Source: CBINFS01 sp966250015 (GTDB taxonomy: Bacteria; Bacteroidota; Rhodothermia; Rhodothermales; DASSAV01). Taken from it: 64,000 nt of DNA. Positions 25,705 to 33,770 of the stretch are shown piece by piece (position 1 is the first letter of the stretch; each line of letters opens with the position of its first letter). The stretch covers positions 1 to 64,000 of the forward strand of contig CBINFS010000015.1 of the NCBI GenBank assembly GCA_966250015.1, read 5' to 3'. The translations under genes and the position numbers were made by a program. Below the pieces are notes generated by a model. The model had not been told where the DNA came from. It ran no database searches and worked only from the letters and a program-made list of their open reading frames with translations.

Positions 25705-28527
25705 ATGACCGATGAAAAAGACATCCTGACGTTTTCACCTGAAGCGGCAGGCATTTCACAGCCTCTCAGCGACCACATCCGGCTCCTGACGTCGGTTCTT
25801 GGCGGCGTAATCAGGGCCCAAGCTGGAGAAGAGACACTTTCACTTTTTGTCGACTTGCAGGAAAAGTGCCGTGAAGCTGCCGACGGCCTCTATCCGGAAA
25901 AGTGGGAAACGGTACGAGCGGTCATAAGGGACCTCGATACGAAAGAAATCGTCAGGCTGCTCCGGGCATACACGGCTTTCTTTCACCTCGTCAATCAGGC
26001 AGAACAGCAGGAAATCGTTCGGATCAACCGCGAACGAGCCGGCAAAGCAACCTTCGACAATCCCCGGGTCGAATCCATCGACGAAGCTTTTTTTGGGTTG
26101 AAGCAGAATGGGGTTCCCCTCGAGGACGTCGTATCGCTACTTCAGCGGCTTGACATTCAGCCCACACTTACGGCCCATCCGACGGAGGCGCGGCGACGCA
26201 GCATCCTCCAGAAGCAGCTTAACATTGCCAACATCCTTACCGGGATAAGGCGGTGCATCATTACACCGGAAGAAGAAGAAACCGCGCGAGTGGACATCCA
26301 GAACCAGGTTGCCCTACTCTTCGGGACGGACGAGGTGCGTGAAAAAAGGCTTTCCGTAGAAGACGAGATCGAGCACGGGCTCCACTTCGTCCGAAACACC
26401 ATCTGGAATACGGTGCCTCGCATCTATCGCGACGTACAACGAGCGATCGAGATTTATTACGGGGTGGACGTTGAAATACCCACTTTCTTCCGTTTTCGGT
26501 CGTGGATCGGCGGCGATCGCGACGGCAATCCCAACGTCACGGCTCGTGTCACCTTCCAGACCTTTCTCCATCACCGTCGCGTCGCCCTTTCCCTTTACCG
26601 GGAGGCCCTGGTCAACCTCAGACGTGAACTGAGTCTCTCCGATCAGCACGTATCCGTACCCGAATCGTTGTACCACTCCATAGAAGAGGATGCCCGATCG
26701 TTCGGCGCGGAGCATCACATCCCGCAGTATCGAAACGAGCCGTTCAGGACGAAGATTTCCTTCATGATCGCTCGGATCGATTCTTTACTCGAACAGCTTG
26801 ATCGACCTGAAAGCTACGTCGATGCACCTGCTGCCGGCCGCTACGATAATAGGGCTTTTGTCAAGGACCTGGAGCTGCTCTCCGACGCCTTGCGCCGGAG
26901 CGGTCTGAACACCGCCATCCCCAGCCTCGAGCTCGCCAATCTGCTCGTTCAGGCCAGGGTATTCGGTTTCAACCTCGTCAAGCTCGACATCCGCCAGCAC
27001 AGCAGTGTACACGCCAACGCCGTGAGCACTTTGCTGGAGCTCGCAGGAGTGGCGTCGGGTTACGAAGAGATGGACGAATCCGAACGGCTCCGCATACTCT
27101 CGGCGGAGCTTGCCAACCCGCGGCCGCTCGTCCCGATAGACGCAGAGCTCCCGGCGGACGTGCAGGAAGTACTCGAAACCTTCGAAGCCATTCGCCGGAT
27201 CATCTCGATCGATCCGGATGCGATAGGAAGCTACATCATCAGCATGACGCATAGCGTGAGCGACATGCTCGAAGTCATGCTCCTCGCCAAAGAAAGCGGA
27301 CTCTGGAGCCGGCGAGCACAGGGCATAGCCACGCCTCTTGACCTTGTACCGCTATTCGAAACCATCGAAGACCTCTCTGAAGCCGGTGAGCGCACACGCG
27401 AGCTTTTCCAGCATCCCGTGTACCGGCAGCACCTGGAGGCGCGCGGCCGGTTCCAGGAGATCATGCTCGGCTACTCGGACAGCAACAAGGACGGTGGGTA
27501 CTGGATGGCCAACCTCGCCCTCCACCGTGCACAGGAAAGCTTGGGAAAGGTCTGCGAGGAGTTCGGTATCGATTTCCGCCTTTTCCACGGCAGGGGTGGT
27601 ACCGTCGGCCGTGGGGGCGGCAGAGCCGGTCAGGCGATCCAGGCGATGCCGCCAACCGTTCAGAATGGCCGGATCCGATTCACCGAACAGGGGGAAGTCA
27701 TCTCCTTCCGGTATGGCCTGTCCGATCTCGCCCGCCGGCACCTCGAGCAGATCGTTCATGCCATGATCATCTCGACCGGAACGAGACACCAGCGCATCGT
27801 ATCCACCATTCCGAAGGTTTCCGAGCCTACGTTCGAGTTCAGGGATATAGCGGAGCAATCGATGGAGGAATACCGGAATCTGATTGACGATCCCGGCTTC
27901 TGGGCGTGGTACACCAACATCACCCCAATCGAGCAGATCAGCCGGCTGCCTATAGCGTCGAGGCCTGTGTCGAGAGGCTCGGCCCACGAAGTGGATTTCG
28001 AGGGGCTACGCGCCATACCCTGGGTATTTGCCTGGACGCAGACGCGCTACATGGTACCGGGCTGGTACGGAGTCGGGCGTGCGCTCGATCATCACGTGCA
28101 AGAAAATGAAACACGTCTAGAAGCGCTCCAAAAGGCCTACAGAGACTCAAGCCTGTTTCAGGCCATCATCAACAACGCCGAACGCGAGCTGGCAAGGACG
28201 AGACTCCCCATCGCTTCTTTTTATTCTCAACAACTCGCCATCGACGAGGTATCGGCACAACGCCTCCACGAAAAAATCGCTCACGACTTCGAGAAGGCCC
28301 GGGACCTCATTCTAACCATTACCGGGCAGGAACGGTTGCTCGATCACCGTCCCGAAATACAGAACTCGATCGAGTTCCGCAACCCGTTTACCGACGTGCT
28401 AAACCTGATGCAGGTGGAATTGCTCGGGAGGTATCGATCAGCGTCCGGGAAAGATCGCGACTACCTGCGAAGGGCGATATTCCTTAGCATAAACGGAATT
28501 GCCGCTGCGGTGCAAAGCACGGGTTGA
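25705..28527 (+). CDS. ppc: Phosphoenolpyruvate carboxylase
   Basis: This 940-residue enzyme makes oxaloacetate from phosphoenolpyruvate and bicarbonate to refill the citric acid cycle. The catalytic His is in LTAHPTEARRRS (H158), with FRSWIGGDRDGNP near residue 265, GYSDSNKDGGYWMAN near 590 and FHGRGGTVGRGGG near 625-640. The C terminus ends SINGIAAAVQSTG, matching the family's conserved end that forms the active-site and aspartate-inhibition region. Length is slightly above the bacterial norm of about 880. Monocistronic by position: divergent from the HPS-like gene and convergent with clpS, with only seven bases between stops. Confidence 0.97.
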   Translation: MTDEKDILTFSPEAAGISQPLSDHIRLLTSVLGGVIRAQAGEETLSLFVDLQEKCREAADGLYPEKWETVRAVIRDLDTKEIVRLLRAYTAFFHLVNQAEQQEIVRINRERAGKATFDNPRVESIDEAFFGLKQNGVPLEDVVSLLQRLDIQPTLTAHPTEARRRSILQKQLNIANILTGIRRCIITPEEEETARVDIQNQVALLFGTDEVREKRLSVEDEIEHGLHFVRNTIWNTVPRIYRDVQRAIEIYYGVDVEIPTFFRFRSWIGGDRDGNPNVTARVTFQTFLHHRRVALSLYREALVNLRRELSLSDQHVSVPESLYHSIEEDARSFGAEHHIPQYRNEPFRTKISFMIARIDSLLEQLDRPESYVDAPAAGRYDNRAFVKDLELLSDALRRSGLNTAIPSLELANLLVQARVFGFNLVKLDIRQHSSVHANAVSTLLELAGVASGYEEMDESERLRILSAELANPRPLVPIDAELPADVQEVLETFEAIRRIISIDPDAIGSYIISMTHSVSDMLEVMLLAKESGLWSRRAQGIATPLDLVPLFETIEDLSEAGERTRELFQHPVYRQHLEARGRFQEIMLGYSDSNKDGGYWMANLALHRAQESLGKVCEEFGIDFRLFHGRGGTVGRGGGRAGQAIQAMPPTVQNGRIRFTEQGEVISFRYGLSDLARRHLEQIVHAMIISTGTRHQRIVSTIPKVSEPTFEFRDIAEQSMEEYRNLIDDPGFWAWYTNITPIEQISRLPIASRPVSRGSAHEVDFEGLRAIPWVFAWTQTRYMVPGWYGVGRALDHHVQENETRLEALQKAYRDSSLFQAIINNAERELARTRLPIASFYSQQLAIDEVSAQRLHEKIAHDFEKARDLILTITGQERLLDHRPEIQNSIEFRNPFTDVLNLMQVELLGRYRSASGKDRDYLRRAIFLSINGIAAAVQSTG

Positions 28528-28534
28528 CATTTAA

Positions 28535-28879
28535 CTACCCCTCGATTTCCGTTACAAGCTGGATTTCCCTGAGTACGCCTTGCACGCGAAAGCAGTCCTC
28601 AAAGCTGCCTTCGTACACGGCGGCTTTTCCATTGATATGTGCTTCCCACGCGTACGCCTCCGCCTGTGACTCCGAACATCCGGTAGCCTTCATGACCTGA
28701 AAAATCACCTCGTCGAACGAGTGAATGTCGTCGTTGTAAAGGATGACGCGCCAGGGATCGTCGATCCGTTCCTGTGTCTCGTCCTCCTCCAAGACGTCAA
28801 CTTCCACGTCCGGAGCACCCGGCAAGGCTTCCGGAGCACCGGCGGACCAGAGATAACGGGGAATTGATCGATCTGACAT
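28535..28879 (-). CDS. clpS: Clp protease adaptor ClpS
   Basis: From the ATG at 28879 this is a 114-residue ClpS, which delivers N-degron substrates to ClpA/ClpC. The core WRVILYNDDIHSFDEVIF has the canonical Asn-Asp-Asp of the amino-terminus pocket, and WEAHINGKAAVYEG carries the pocket His. The N-terminal extension is long and acidic (VDVLEEDETQE), as expected for the flexible tail that engages the unfoldase. A longer frame begins at a TTG (28924) overlapping purS and is less likely. The gene follows purS on the same strand and is the canonical one of two ClpS genes in the window. Confidence 0.93.
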   Translation of the reverse strand: MSDRSIPRYLWSAGAPEALPGAPDVEVDVLEEDETQERIDDPWRVILYNDDIHSFDEVIFQVMKATGCSESQAEAYAWEAHINGKAAVYEGSFEDCFRVQGVLREIQLVTEIEG

Positions 28880-28920
28880 ACCCGGTTTGCTCGTAATTAC
28901 TTCCAACGTGGCAACTACGG

Positions 28921-29184
28921 TCAAACGCTCTCTTTTGCAACCTCTTCGACCGAAACGATGTAGTCCTCCATCACCGGATTGGCGAGCAGCTTCTGACAGG
29001 CTTCACGGGCACGTTCCTCCGCGGCCTCCAGTGAATCGGCTTCGATCCACATCTCGACGTACTTACCCATCCGGACGTGGGTTACGTCGGAGAAACCCAG
29101 ATTGGAAAGCGCGTGTTGTGTAGCCTTTCCCTGTGGATCGAGAATAGAAGGACGAAGCGTTATTTGAATATTGGCTTTATACAT
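28921..29184 (-). CDS. purS: Phosphoribosylformylglycinamidine synthase subunit PurS
   Basis: Starting at MYKANIQITLRP (ATG at 29184) this 87-residue protein is PurS, the small bridging subunit that joins PurL and PurQ for the ATP- and glutamine-dependent fourth step of purine synthesis. Typical features are DPQGKATQHALSNLGF and VTHVRMGKYVEMWIEAD followed by a helix and the NPVMEDYIVSVEE end. The upstream extension to 29295 reads like non-coding sequence. No purL or purQ is nearby, so the purine genes are dispersed here. Confidence 0.94.
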   Translation of the reverse strand: MYKANIQITLRPSILDPQGKATQHALSNLGFSDVTHVRMGKYVEMWIEADSLEAAEERAREACQKLLANPVMEDYIVSVEEVAKESV

Positions 29185-29291
29185 GGTACACCGTTTCGTG
29201 TCGGGATGAAAATGCAAGCAGAAAGAAGTATGTGAAAATAAGCACGCTTTCAGGAGTTCGCCAGGAAGCAGACCCACGATCCACGTCAAAG

Positions 29292-30194
29292 TCATTCAGT
29301 CGGTTCGTGGTTGGTCCCGGTCCCGTCAGTCGGTGCGTTGAGGATGGCCTTGATGACACTACGTACGGCCTGTCCCACTCCCCAGAGCAGGTACACCGTA
29401 AGCACGATGAGAAGGCCTACCTGTTGCAGGAAGACGAACAACAAGAATGCGATGAAATAGGCCGCCGATTTTTTCGGATGCTGCCGGATGTACGCAGGGG
29501 TCGGTTTCGGAACGGCGTCGAACGGGATCGTGGAGACCATCAAAAACGACAGGAAAAACACGATCGGAACCAATAGCGAGAGGTTGTTGATGCTGAACCG
29601 ACTGAACCACTCCGCGTTGTCGAAATTGAGTATGAGCGCGACGATGATGATGGCCGCTCCGGGAATCGGCAGACCGACGAAGTATTCCTTCTTCTCGGTG
29701 AACCCCACGTTGAAACGTGCCAGCCGGACGGCGCCGGAAACGGCGGGTAACGACGATACGATCAATCCCAACACCCCGAACTCCCTGAGGCCGAAGGCAT
29801 AGACGAGGAACGACGGCGCGATCCCGAATGAAACCACGTCACTAAGGGAATCGAGCTGGACGCCAAACGAGCTCGAAGAATGCGTCAGCCTGGCCATCAT
29901 GCCGTCGAGAACGTCGAAAAACCCTGCCAGAACGATCAACCAGCAGGCGTAATCGAACCGTCCTCCGTAGATCTGCGTGATCGCCACGAACCCGCTGAAG
30001 AGGTTCATCAACGTAAAAAAAGAAGGGACTGCCTCGGCGGGAATGGGCCGCCGGCCGTCAACGCGACGAGATTCCCGGTACGCACCGAGCCGCTCGCGAA
30101 AGCGACGTTGCTTTTCACCCGGTTGGTTCTGACGGATGGATAATAACCTCGATCTACGCGACATCCCGTTCCCCGGCATGCTCTGCCTTGACAT
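29292..30194 (-). CDS. pssA: CDP-diacylglycerol--serine O-phosphatidyltransferase
   Basis: This 300-residue integral membrane enzyme makes phosphatidylserine from CDP-diacylglycerol and serine. The CDP-alcohol phosphotransferase signature is complete: DVLDGMMAR, then FGVQLDSLSD with the catalytic Asp pair. About six to eight membrane helices follow a basic N-terminal 50 residues. The start overlaps the end of the upstream psd gene by about 40 bases; ATG codons at 30179 and 30164 are alternatives within the same overlap. The decarboxylase that consumes its product is encoded immediately upstream, forming a two-gene phosphatidylethanolamine unit. Confidence 0.94.
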   Translation of the reverse strand: MSRQSMPGNGMSRRSRLLSIRQNQPGEKQRRFRERLGAYRESRRVDGRRPIPAEAVPSFFTLMNLFSGFVAITQIYGGRFDYACWLIVLAGFFDVLDGMMARLTHSSSSFGVQLDSLSDVVSFGIAPSFLVYAFGLREFGVLGLIVSSLPAVSGAVRLARFNVGFTEKKEYFVGLPIPGAAIIIVALILNFDNAEWFSRFSINNLSLLVPIVFFLSFLMVSTIPFDAVPKPTPAYIRQHPKKSAAYFIAFLLFVFLQQVGLLIVLTVYLLWGVGQAVRSVIKAILNAPTDGTGTNHEPTE

Positions 30195-30876
30195 GGTTAC
30201 CTTTACCTATTTCAGTCTCTTCGGGAAGCCTGGCGATGACCGTCAACCCCGCGGAAACACGGTCACCAACCCTGGCGATGACCTCCACTTCCGGTGGGAC
30301 CAGCACGTCCATTCGTGATCCGAATTTGACGATGCCAAAACGCTGGCCAGCCGTTACGACGTCCCCGGGCTTGAGATCGAACACGATCCTGCGCGCCACG
30401 GCTCCCGCGATTTGTTTAAATAGTATCTTTATGCCGCTGGGGTGAAGCATCCCAATTTCCGACCGCTCGTTCTTTTCGCTCGCCTTGGGGTGCCAGGCTA
30501 CCAGGTATTCGCCCTTAAAATAGTTGACGTATTCGATCTTCCCATTGGCCGGCACTCGATTGACGTGAACGTTGAGCGGTGAGAGAAAGATCGAAATCTG
30601 CCTGGCAGGACCCTTAAGATAGAGCGGCTCCTCGACCTCGATTATTTGGACAACTTTACCGTCAGCCGGTGCAAGAATAAGAAGACCTTCTGCCGCCTCA
30701 TCGGGTGGTATGCGCTGCGGATCTCTGAAAAAGTACAGCGTAAATCCTACGAGAACGGTCGCAAGCACTATGAGTACCGGTCGCAGGGCACCCGGCAGCA
30801 TAAAGGCAATAGCGACCAGGAGGACTGCAATAAAAACCACCACACCGATGATAGAGTATCCTTCTCTTGCAAACAC
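30154..30876 (-). CDS. psd: Phosphatidylserine decarboxylase proenzyme
   Basis: This 240-residue protein is the short (archaeal/Bacteroidota-type) phosphatidylserine decarboxylase. Two N-terminal membrane helices (about 8-50) precede the domain with FFRDPQR, LAPADGKVV, IFLSPLNVHVNRVPANG and the self-cleavage site KFGSRMDV; cleavage between G186 and S187 would create the pyruvoyl cofactor. It starts with GTG and overlaps pssA, its pathway partner, by 41 bases. The divergent region to mtaB contains two inverted repeats. Confidence 0.94.
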   Translation of the reverse strand: MFAREGYSIIGVVVFIAVLLVAIAFMLPGALRPVLIVLATVLVGFTLYFFRDPQRIPPDEAAEGLLILAPADGKVVQIIEVEEPLYLKGPARQISIFLSPLNVHVNRVPANGKIEYVNYFKGEYLVAWHPKASEKNERSEIGMLHPSGIKILFKQIAGAVARRIVFDLKPGDVVTAGQRFGIVKFGSRMDVLVPPEVEVIARVGDRVSAGLTVIARLPEETEIGKGNHVKAEHAGERDVA

Positions 30877-30897
30877 GTTAATTCAAATACTTTAGGA

Positions 30898-30914
30898 AAC
30901 CGTAACGTACGGTT
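30898..30914. promoter_or_regulatory. Inverted repeat upstream of psd
   Basis: AACCGTA (30898-30904) and TACGGTT (30908-30914) form a perfect 7-base inverted repeat with a 3-base centre, 22 bases upstream of the psd start codon. The size and position fit a repressor operator for the psd-pssA unit. No regulator is known to me with this site. Confidence 0.4.
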
Positions 30915-30970
30915 CACGTTGCAAAGCCCCGTCATCAAGGGCAGGAGCGTCAAAATACGCAACCTGTACC

Positions 30971-31011
30971 CGGGATTGTAGATGAATCCATCGTGATAAA
31001 TCACAATCCCG
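30971..31011. promoter_or_regulatory. Overlapping hairpin elements before mtaB
   Basis: CGGGATTGT (30971-30979) and ACAATCCCG (31003-31011) are perfect 9-base arms 23 bases apart. Inside, GTGAT (30993-30997) and ATCAC (31000-31004) form a second, smaller palindrome that shares two bases with the right arm, so the two structures would compete. They lie 78 bases before mtaB and may be a leader structure or operator. No ligand is suggested by the sequence. Confidence 0.35.
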
Positions 31012-31088
31012 ATTTAGGCGCGATCCTGCTGATCCTTTGACGCCTGAATGAACCTGCTGATTCGTAAATCTGGCAACGATCCGGTACT

Positions 31089-32411
31089 ATGGCACGTGTG
31101 TCGTTTTATACACTGGGCTGCAAGTTAAACTATGCGGAGACGAGCACGATCTCCCGGGAGTTCGAAGATCGTGACTTCGAGATCGTACCTTTCGGCGCCC
31201 CGGCAGACGTAACCGTCATCAACACGTGCAGTGTAACGGAGGAAGCCGACAGACAATGCAGGCAGATCATACGGCGAGCGCTCCGGCTAAATCCAGGTAC
31301 GTTCATCGCGGTGACGGGTTGCTACGCACAGCTTCGACCCGACGAAATCGCGGCGATCGAGGGGGTAGATGTGGTCCTCGGCGCCAACGAGAAATTTCGA
31401 CTGTTCGAAATAGTTCAAGCGTTTGAGAAAAAGGAACGTACGCAGATCGAGGTTTCCTGCATCGATCACGTGACGACGTACGGATCCGCCTATTCCTCCG
31501 GCGACCGTACGCGCGCATTTTTGAAGGTCCAGGACGGCTGTGACTACACGTGCTCCTTCTGCACGATCCCGTTTGCCCGAGGGAAAAGCCGGTCCCAACC
31601 GTTGGAGGAGACGTTGCAGAAAGCAAGAGAAGTAGCCGACCTCGGGTACAAAGAGGTTGTCCTCAGCGGCGTCAACATCGGCCTTTTCGGTCAGGAGCAC
31701 GGCGTAACCCTTCTCGATCTGCTAATCGGTCTCGAAAAAATCGAAAAGATCGAACGATATCGCATTTCATCGATCGAGCCCAACCTGCTCACCGACGAGA
31801 TCATTGAGTTCGTGGCGCAGTCGCAGCGATTTCAGCCTCACTTCCACGTTCCACTTCAAAGCGGCGACAACCACGTGCTCGGTAAGATGCGGCGTCGATA
31901 CCGGAGAGAGGTTTTCGCAGACCGGGTGAACACCATCAAACACCTGATTCCCCATGCCTGTGTGGGAGCGGACGTCATCGTCGGTTTCCCTGCCGAAAAC
32001 GAGGCCAGGTTTGACGAAACCGTCCGCTTTATCGAGGACCTGCCGCTCTCCTACCTGCACGTATTTACCTATTCCGAGCGAGCAAATACCGTGGCGGTCA
32101 CTGAGCTGGAAAAAATCGGTGAGCCCGTTCCAAAGGCCGAACGGTCCCGCCGCAACCACGTACTCCGCCTGCTTTCCGAGAAGAAGCGCCACGAGTTTTA
32201 CCGCAAGCACATTGGGACCGTACGCCCGGTACTGTGGGAGGGTGCGGAAAAGAACGGGGTGATGTACGGGTTCACGGACAACTACATTAAAGTGCAGCGC
32301 CCGGCTGACAGCGCCTACGAAGGTGTGATCGAAAACGTCTTCCTCGATTCCTTCGCGCCTGACGGCACGATCCACACCGGTTACGCGGATATGCAGGTGC
32401 TCGCGAACTGA
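31089..32411 (+). CDS. mtaB: tRNA t6A37 methylthiotransferase MtaB
   Basis: The 440-residue radical-SAM enzyme adds the methylthio group to N6-threonylcarbamoyladenosine at position 37 of ANN-decoding tRNAs. Its N-terminal UPF0004 domain has the first cluster cysteines in LGCKLNY (C11), NTCSVTE and GCYAQL. The radical-SAM motif DGCDYTCSFC supplies C151, C155 and C158. HFHVPLQSGD and GADVIVGFPAE are standard. The C terminus is a TRAM-like domain (RPVLWEGAEKNGVMYGFTDNYIKV). The MtaB rather than MiaB assignment rests on LGCKLNYAETSTI at the start. Convergent with the SixA-like gene ten bases away. Confidence 0.94.
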   Translation: MARVSFYTLGCKLNYAETSTISREFEDRDFEIVPFGAPADVTVINTCSVTEEADRQCRQIIRRALRLNPGTFIAVTGCYAQLRPDEIAAIEGVDVVLGANEKFRLFEIVQAFEKKERTQIEVSCIDHVTTYGSAYSSGDRTRAFLKVQDGCDYTCSFCTIPFARGKSRSQPLEETLQKAREVADLGYKEVVLSGVNIGLFGQEHGVTLLDLLIGLEKIEKIERYRISSIEPNLLTDEIIEFVAQSQRFQPHFHVPLQSGDNHVLGKMRRRYRREVFADRVNTIKHLIPHACVGADVIVGFPAENEARFDETVRFIEDLPLSYLHVFTYSERANTVAVTELEKIGEPVPKAERSRRNHVLRLLSEKKRHEFYRKHIGTVRPVLWEGAEKNGVMYGFTDNYIKVQRPADSAYEGVIENVFLDSFAPDGTIHTGYADMQVLAN

Positions 32412-32421
32412 GGTATCGAGT

Positions 32422-32913
32422 TCATTCCAGCGTTTTCGGAAGGACGAGCCACACCAGCGTCCCCGTCCCCTGATTCACCTCCCGCCAGGAGTCGACCTCC
32501 AGGTCGATACGCGCCATTGCGGCAGTCGGGAAACGAACGGCGGTGCCTCCAGTGAGCAGCCGAATCGTCATGGACAGTGACGGCTCATGCCCGACAACGA
32601 GTACGTTTTCGACGGCGTCTTCTATCGAATGTAAAACATCCAGCACCCCACCGGGGCTCGCTTCGTAGAGCTCATCAGTCACCTGCACCGGTACGTCCCA
32701 TTGCGTGGCCTCAAGGGCGACGTCGAGCGTTTCCCTCGCGCGCTGTGCAGACGAGGTGATGCACACGTCAGGCACGAATCCTGTGTCCTTCAAATACTTC
32801 CCCATCTTCCGTGAAGCCTTGACGCCTCGCTTTTTTAATGGCCGCTCGTGATCACTTTGCTCTTCCGTATCCCAATCCGACTTTCCGTGCCTGAAAAAGA
32901 TGACGTTTTTCAT
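32422..32913 (-). CDS. SixA-like histidine phosphatase
   Basis: The 163-residue protein is a short histidine-phosphatase (phosphoglycerate-mutase fold) of the SixA type, which dephosphorylates phosphohistidine proteins. FFRHGKSDW gives the catalytic His (H9), SSAQRARETLDVAL the phosphate-pocket Arg, and LVVGHEPSLSM the second His. It is the last gene of a four-gene minus-strand set whose first member is polyphosphate kinase, an enzyme with a phosphohistidine intermediate, so dephosphorylation of that kinase or of a related phosphorelay protein is a reasonable guess. SixA-like genes next to ppk are known in other bacteria. Confidence 0.85.
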   Translation of the reverse strand: MKNVIFFRHGKSDWDTEEQSDHERPLKKRGVKASRKMGKYLKDTGFVPDVCITSSAQRARETLDVALEATQWDVPVQVTDELYEASPGGVLDVLHSIEDAVENVLVVGHEPSLSMTIRLLTGGTAVRFPTAAMARIDLEVDSWREVNQGTGTLVWLVLPKTLE

Positions 32914-32949
32914 GAGTATGTCGCTTTAAGTGTTAAGTCGGCCTGCCTT

Positions 32950-33702
32950 TTACGGAATTACGGAATTGGGAACCTGAACCACCGAACTATTGACCGTCAT
33001 GATGAAAACCGTGATGTACAGTATGACGCCGACCGTTAGTGCAATGGTAAAGGTGGTATATGAGTATCGTAAATATCGAAACTTGAAGGCCAGCACATGC
33101 CCGAGGTTGTATATGTCCACCATCATGTCTCGGTACAACCGGTCAGTGTCCTGAAGCAGTTCACTCATGCTGGTCAGGTATTCATCTTCGGAAAGCCCGA
33201 CGAAATTATTGAAAAACAAGATACTGGTATTGCGCCCTCTCTGCCCCGGCCTGGCTTCCAGTTTTCTACTGATTCGGGGCCGCGCAGCCTGAATCGCATT
33301 GACGATGGAAACAAGGCAACCGATGAGCAGCACCGACGTCGGAATGAGCAACCACGGATTGGCGTCGATCTTTGGTGAGATGGAGGCCAAAACGAACGAT
33401 ATGATGATGCCGTTGATCGTGATCATGATGTTCGCCTTATTGTCGGCGAGCGCGCTCAGGTCGACGTGCTGCCGGTAAGAAGTGCGAAACATCGTCTCGA
33501 TGCCTCTCTCCGATCCAATCCCCTTATCCTTCTTTTTCTTCTTCTTTTTGTCCTTTCTCTCCTTCTCAAGCTGAGTCGCCTCGACCTGTTCGAGCCTAAC
33601 CGGATAACTGCCAGGATCAGACACGGATAGAGGGGTCCCGACCTCTTTCTCACCATTGGGTGCGGTGAGCCTGGTTTGCAATTTGGTGCGCTTTTCTTCC
33701 AT
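32950..33702 (-). CDS. PycTM-type (DUF5706) membrane protein
   Basis: This 250-residue protein has a lysine-rich soluble N terminus (KKKKKKKDK at 52-60) and then a domain resembling the Pycsar effector family PF18967: RQHVDLSALADNKANIMI at 77-94 leads straight into the first membrane helix (93-107), followed by a second (117-137), a cytoplasmic helical hairpin (about 150-210) and a third (216-236). In Pycsar anti-phage defence such proteins respond to cyclic pyrimidine nucleotides by disrupting the membrane, but many chromosomal Bacteroidota copies have no known role. No cyclase is adjacent. Here it sits between a metallophosphoesterase-barrel gene and a SixA-like phosphatase gene downstream of ppk. 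Family call by motif; function uncertain. Confidence 0.75.
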   Translation of the reverse strand: MEEKRTKLQTRLTAPNGEKEVGTPLSVSDPGSYPVRLEQVEATQLEKERKDKKKKKKKDKGIGSERGIETMFRTSYRQHVDLSALADNKANIMITINGIIISFVLASISPKIDANPWLLIPTSVLLIGCLVSIVNAIQAARPRISRKLEARPGQRGRNTSILFFNNFVGLSEDEYLTSMSELLQDTDRLYRDMMVDIYNLGHVLAFKFRYLRYSYTTFTIALTVGVILYITVFIMTVNSSVVQVPNSVIP

Positions 33703-33770
33703 GGGGATTATCCTCCCTCGATTTAGTTACTGCCGGACGTTTCGTCCTCGATCCGGTCGGTTTGCCCTGC

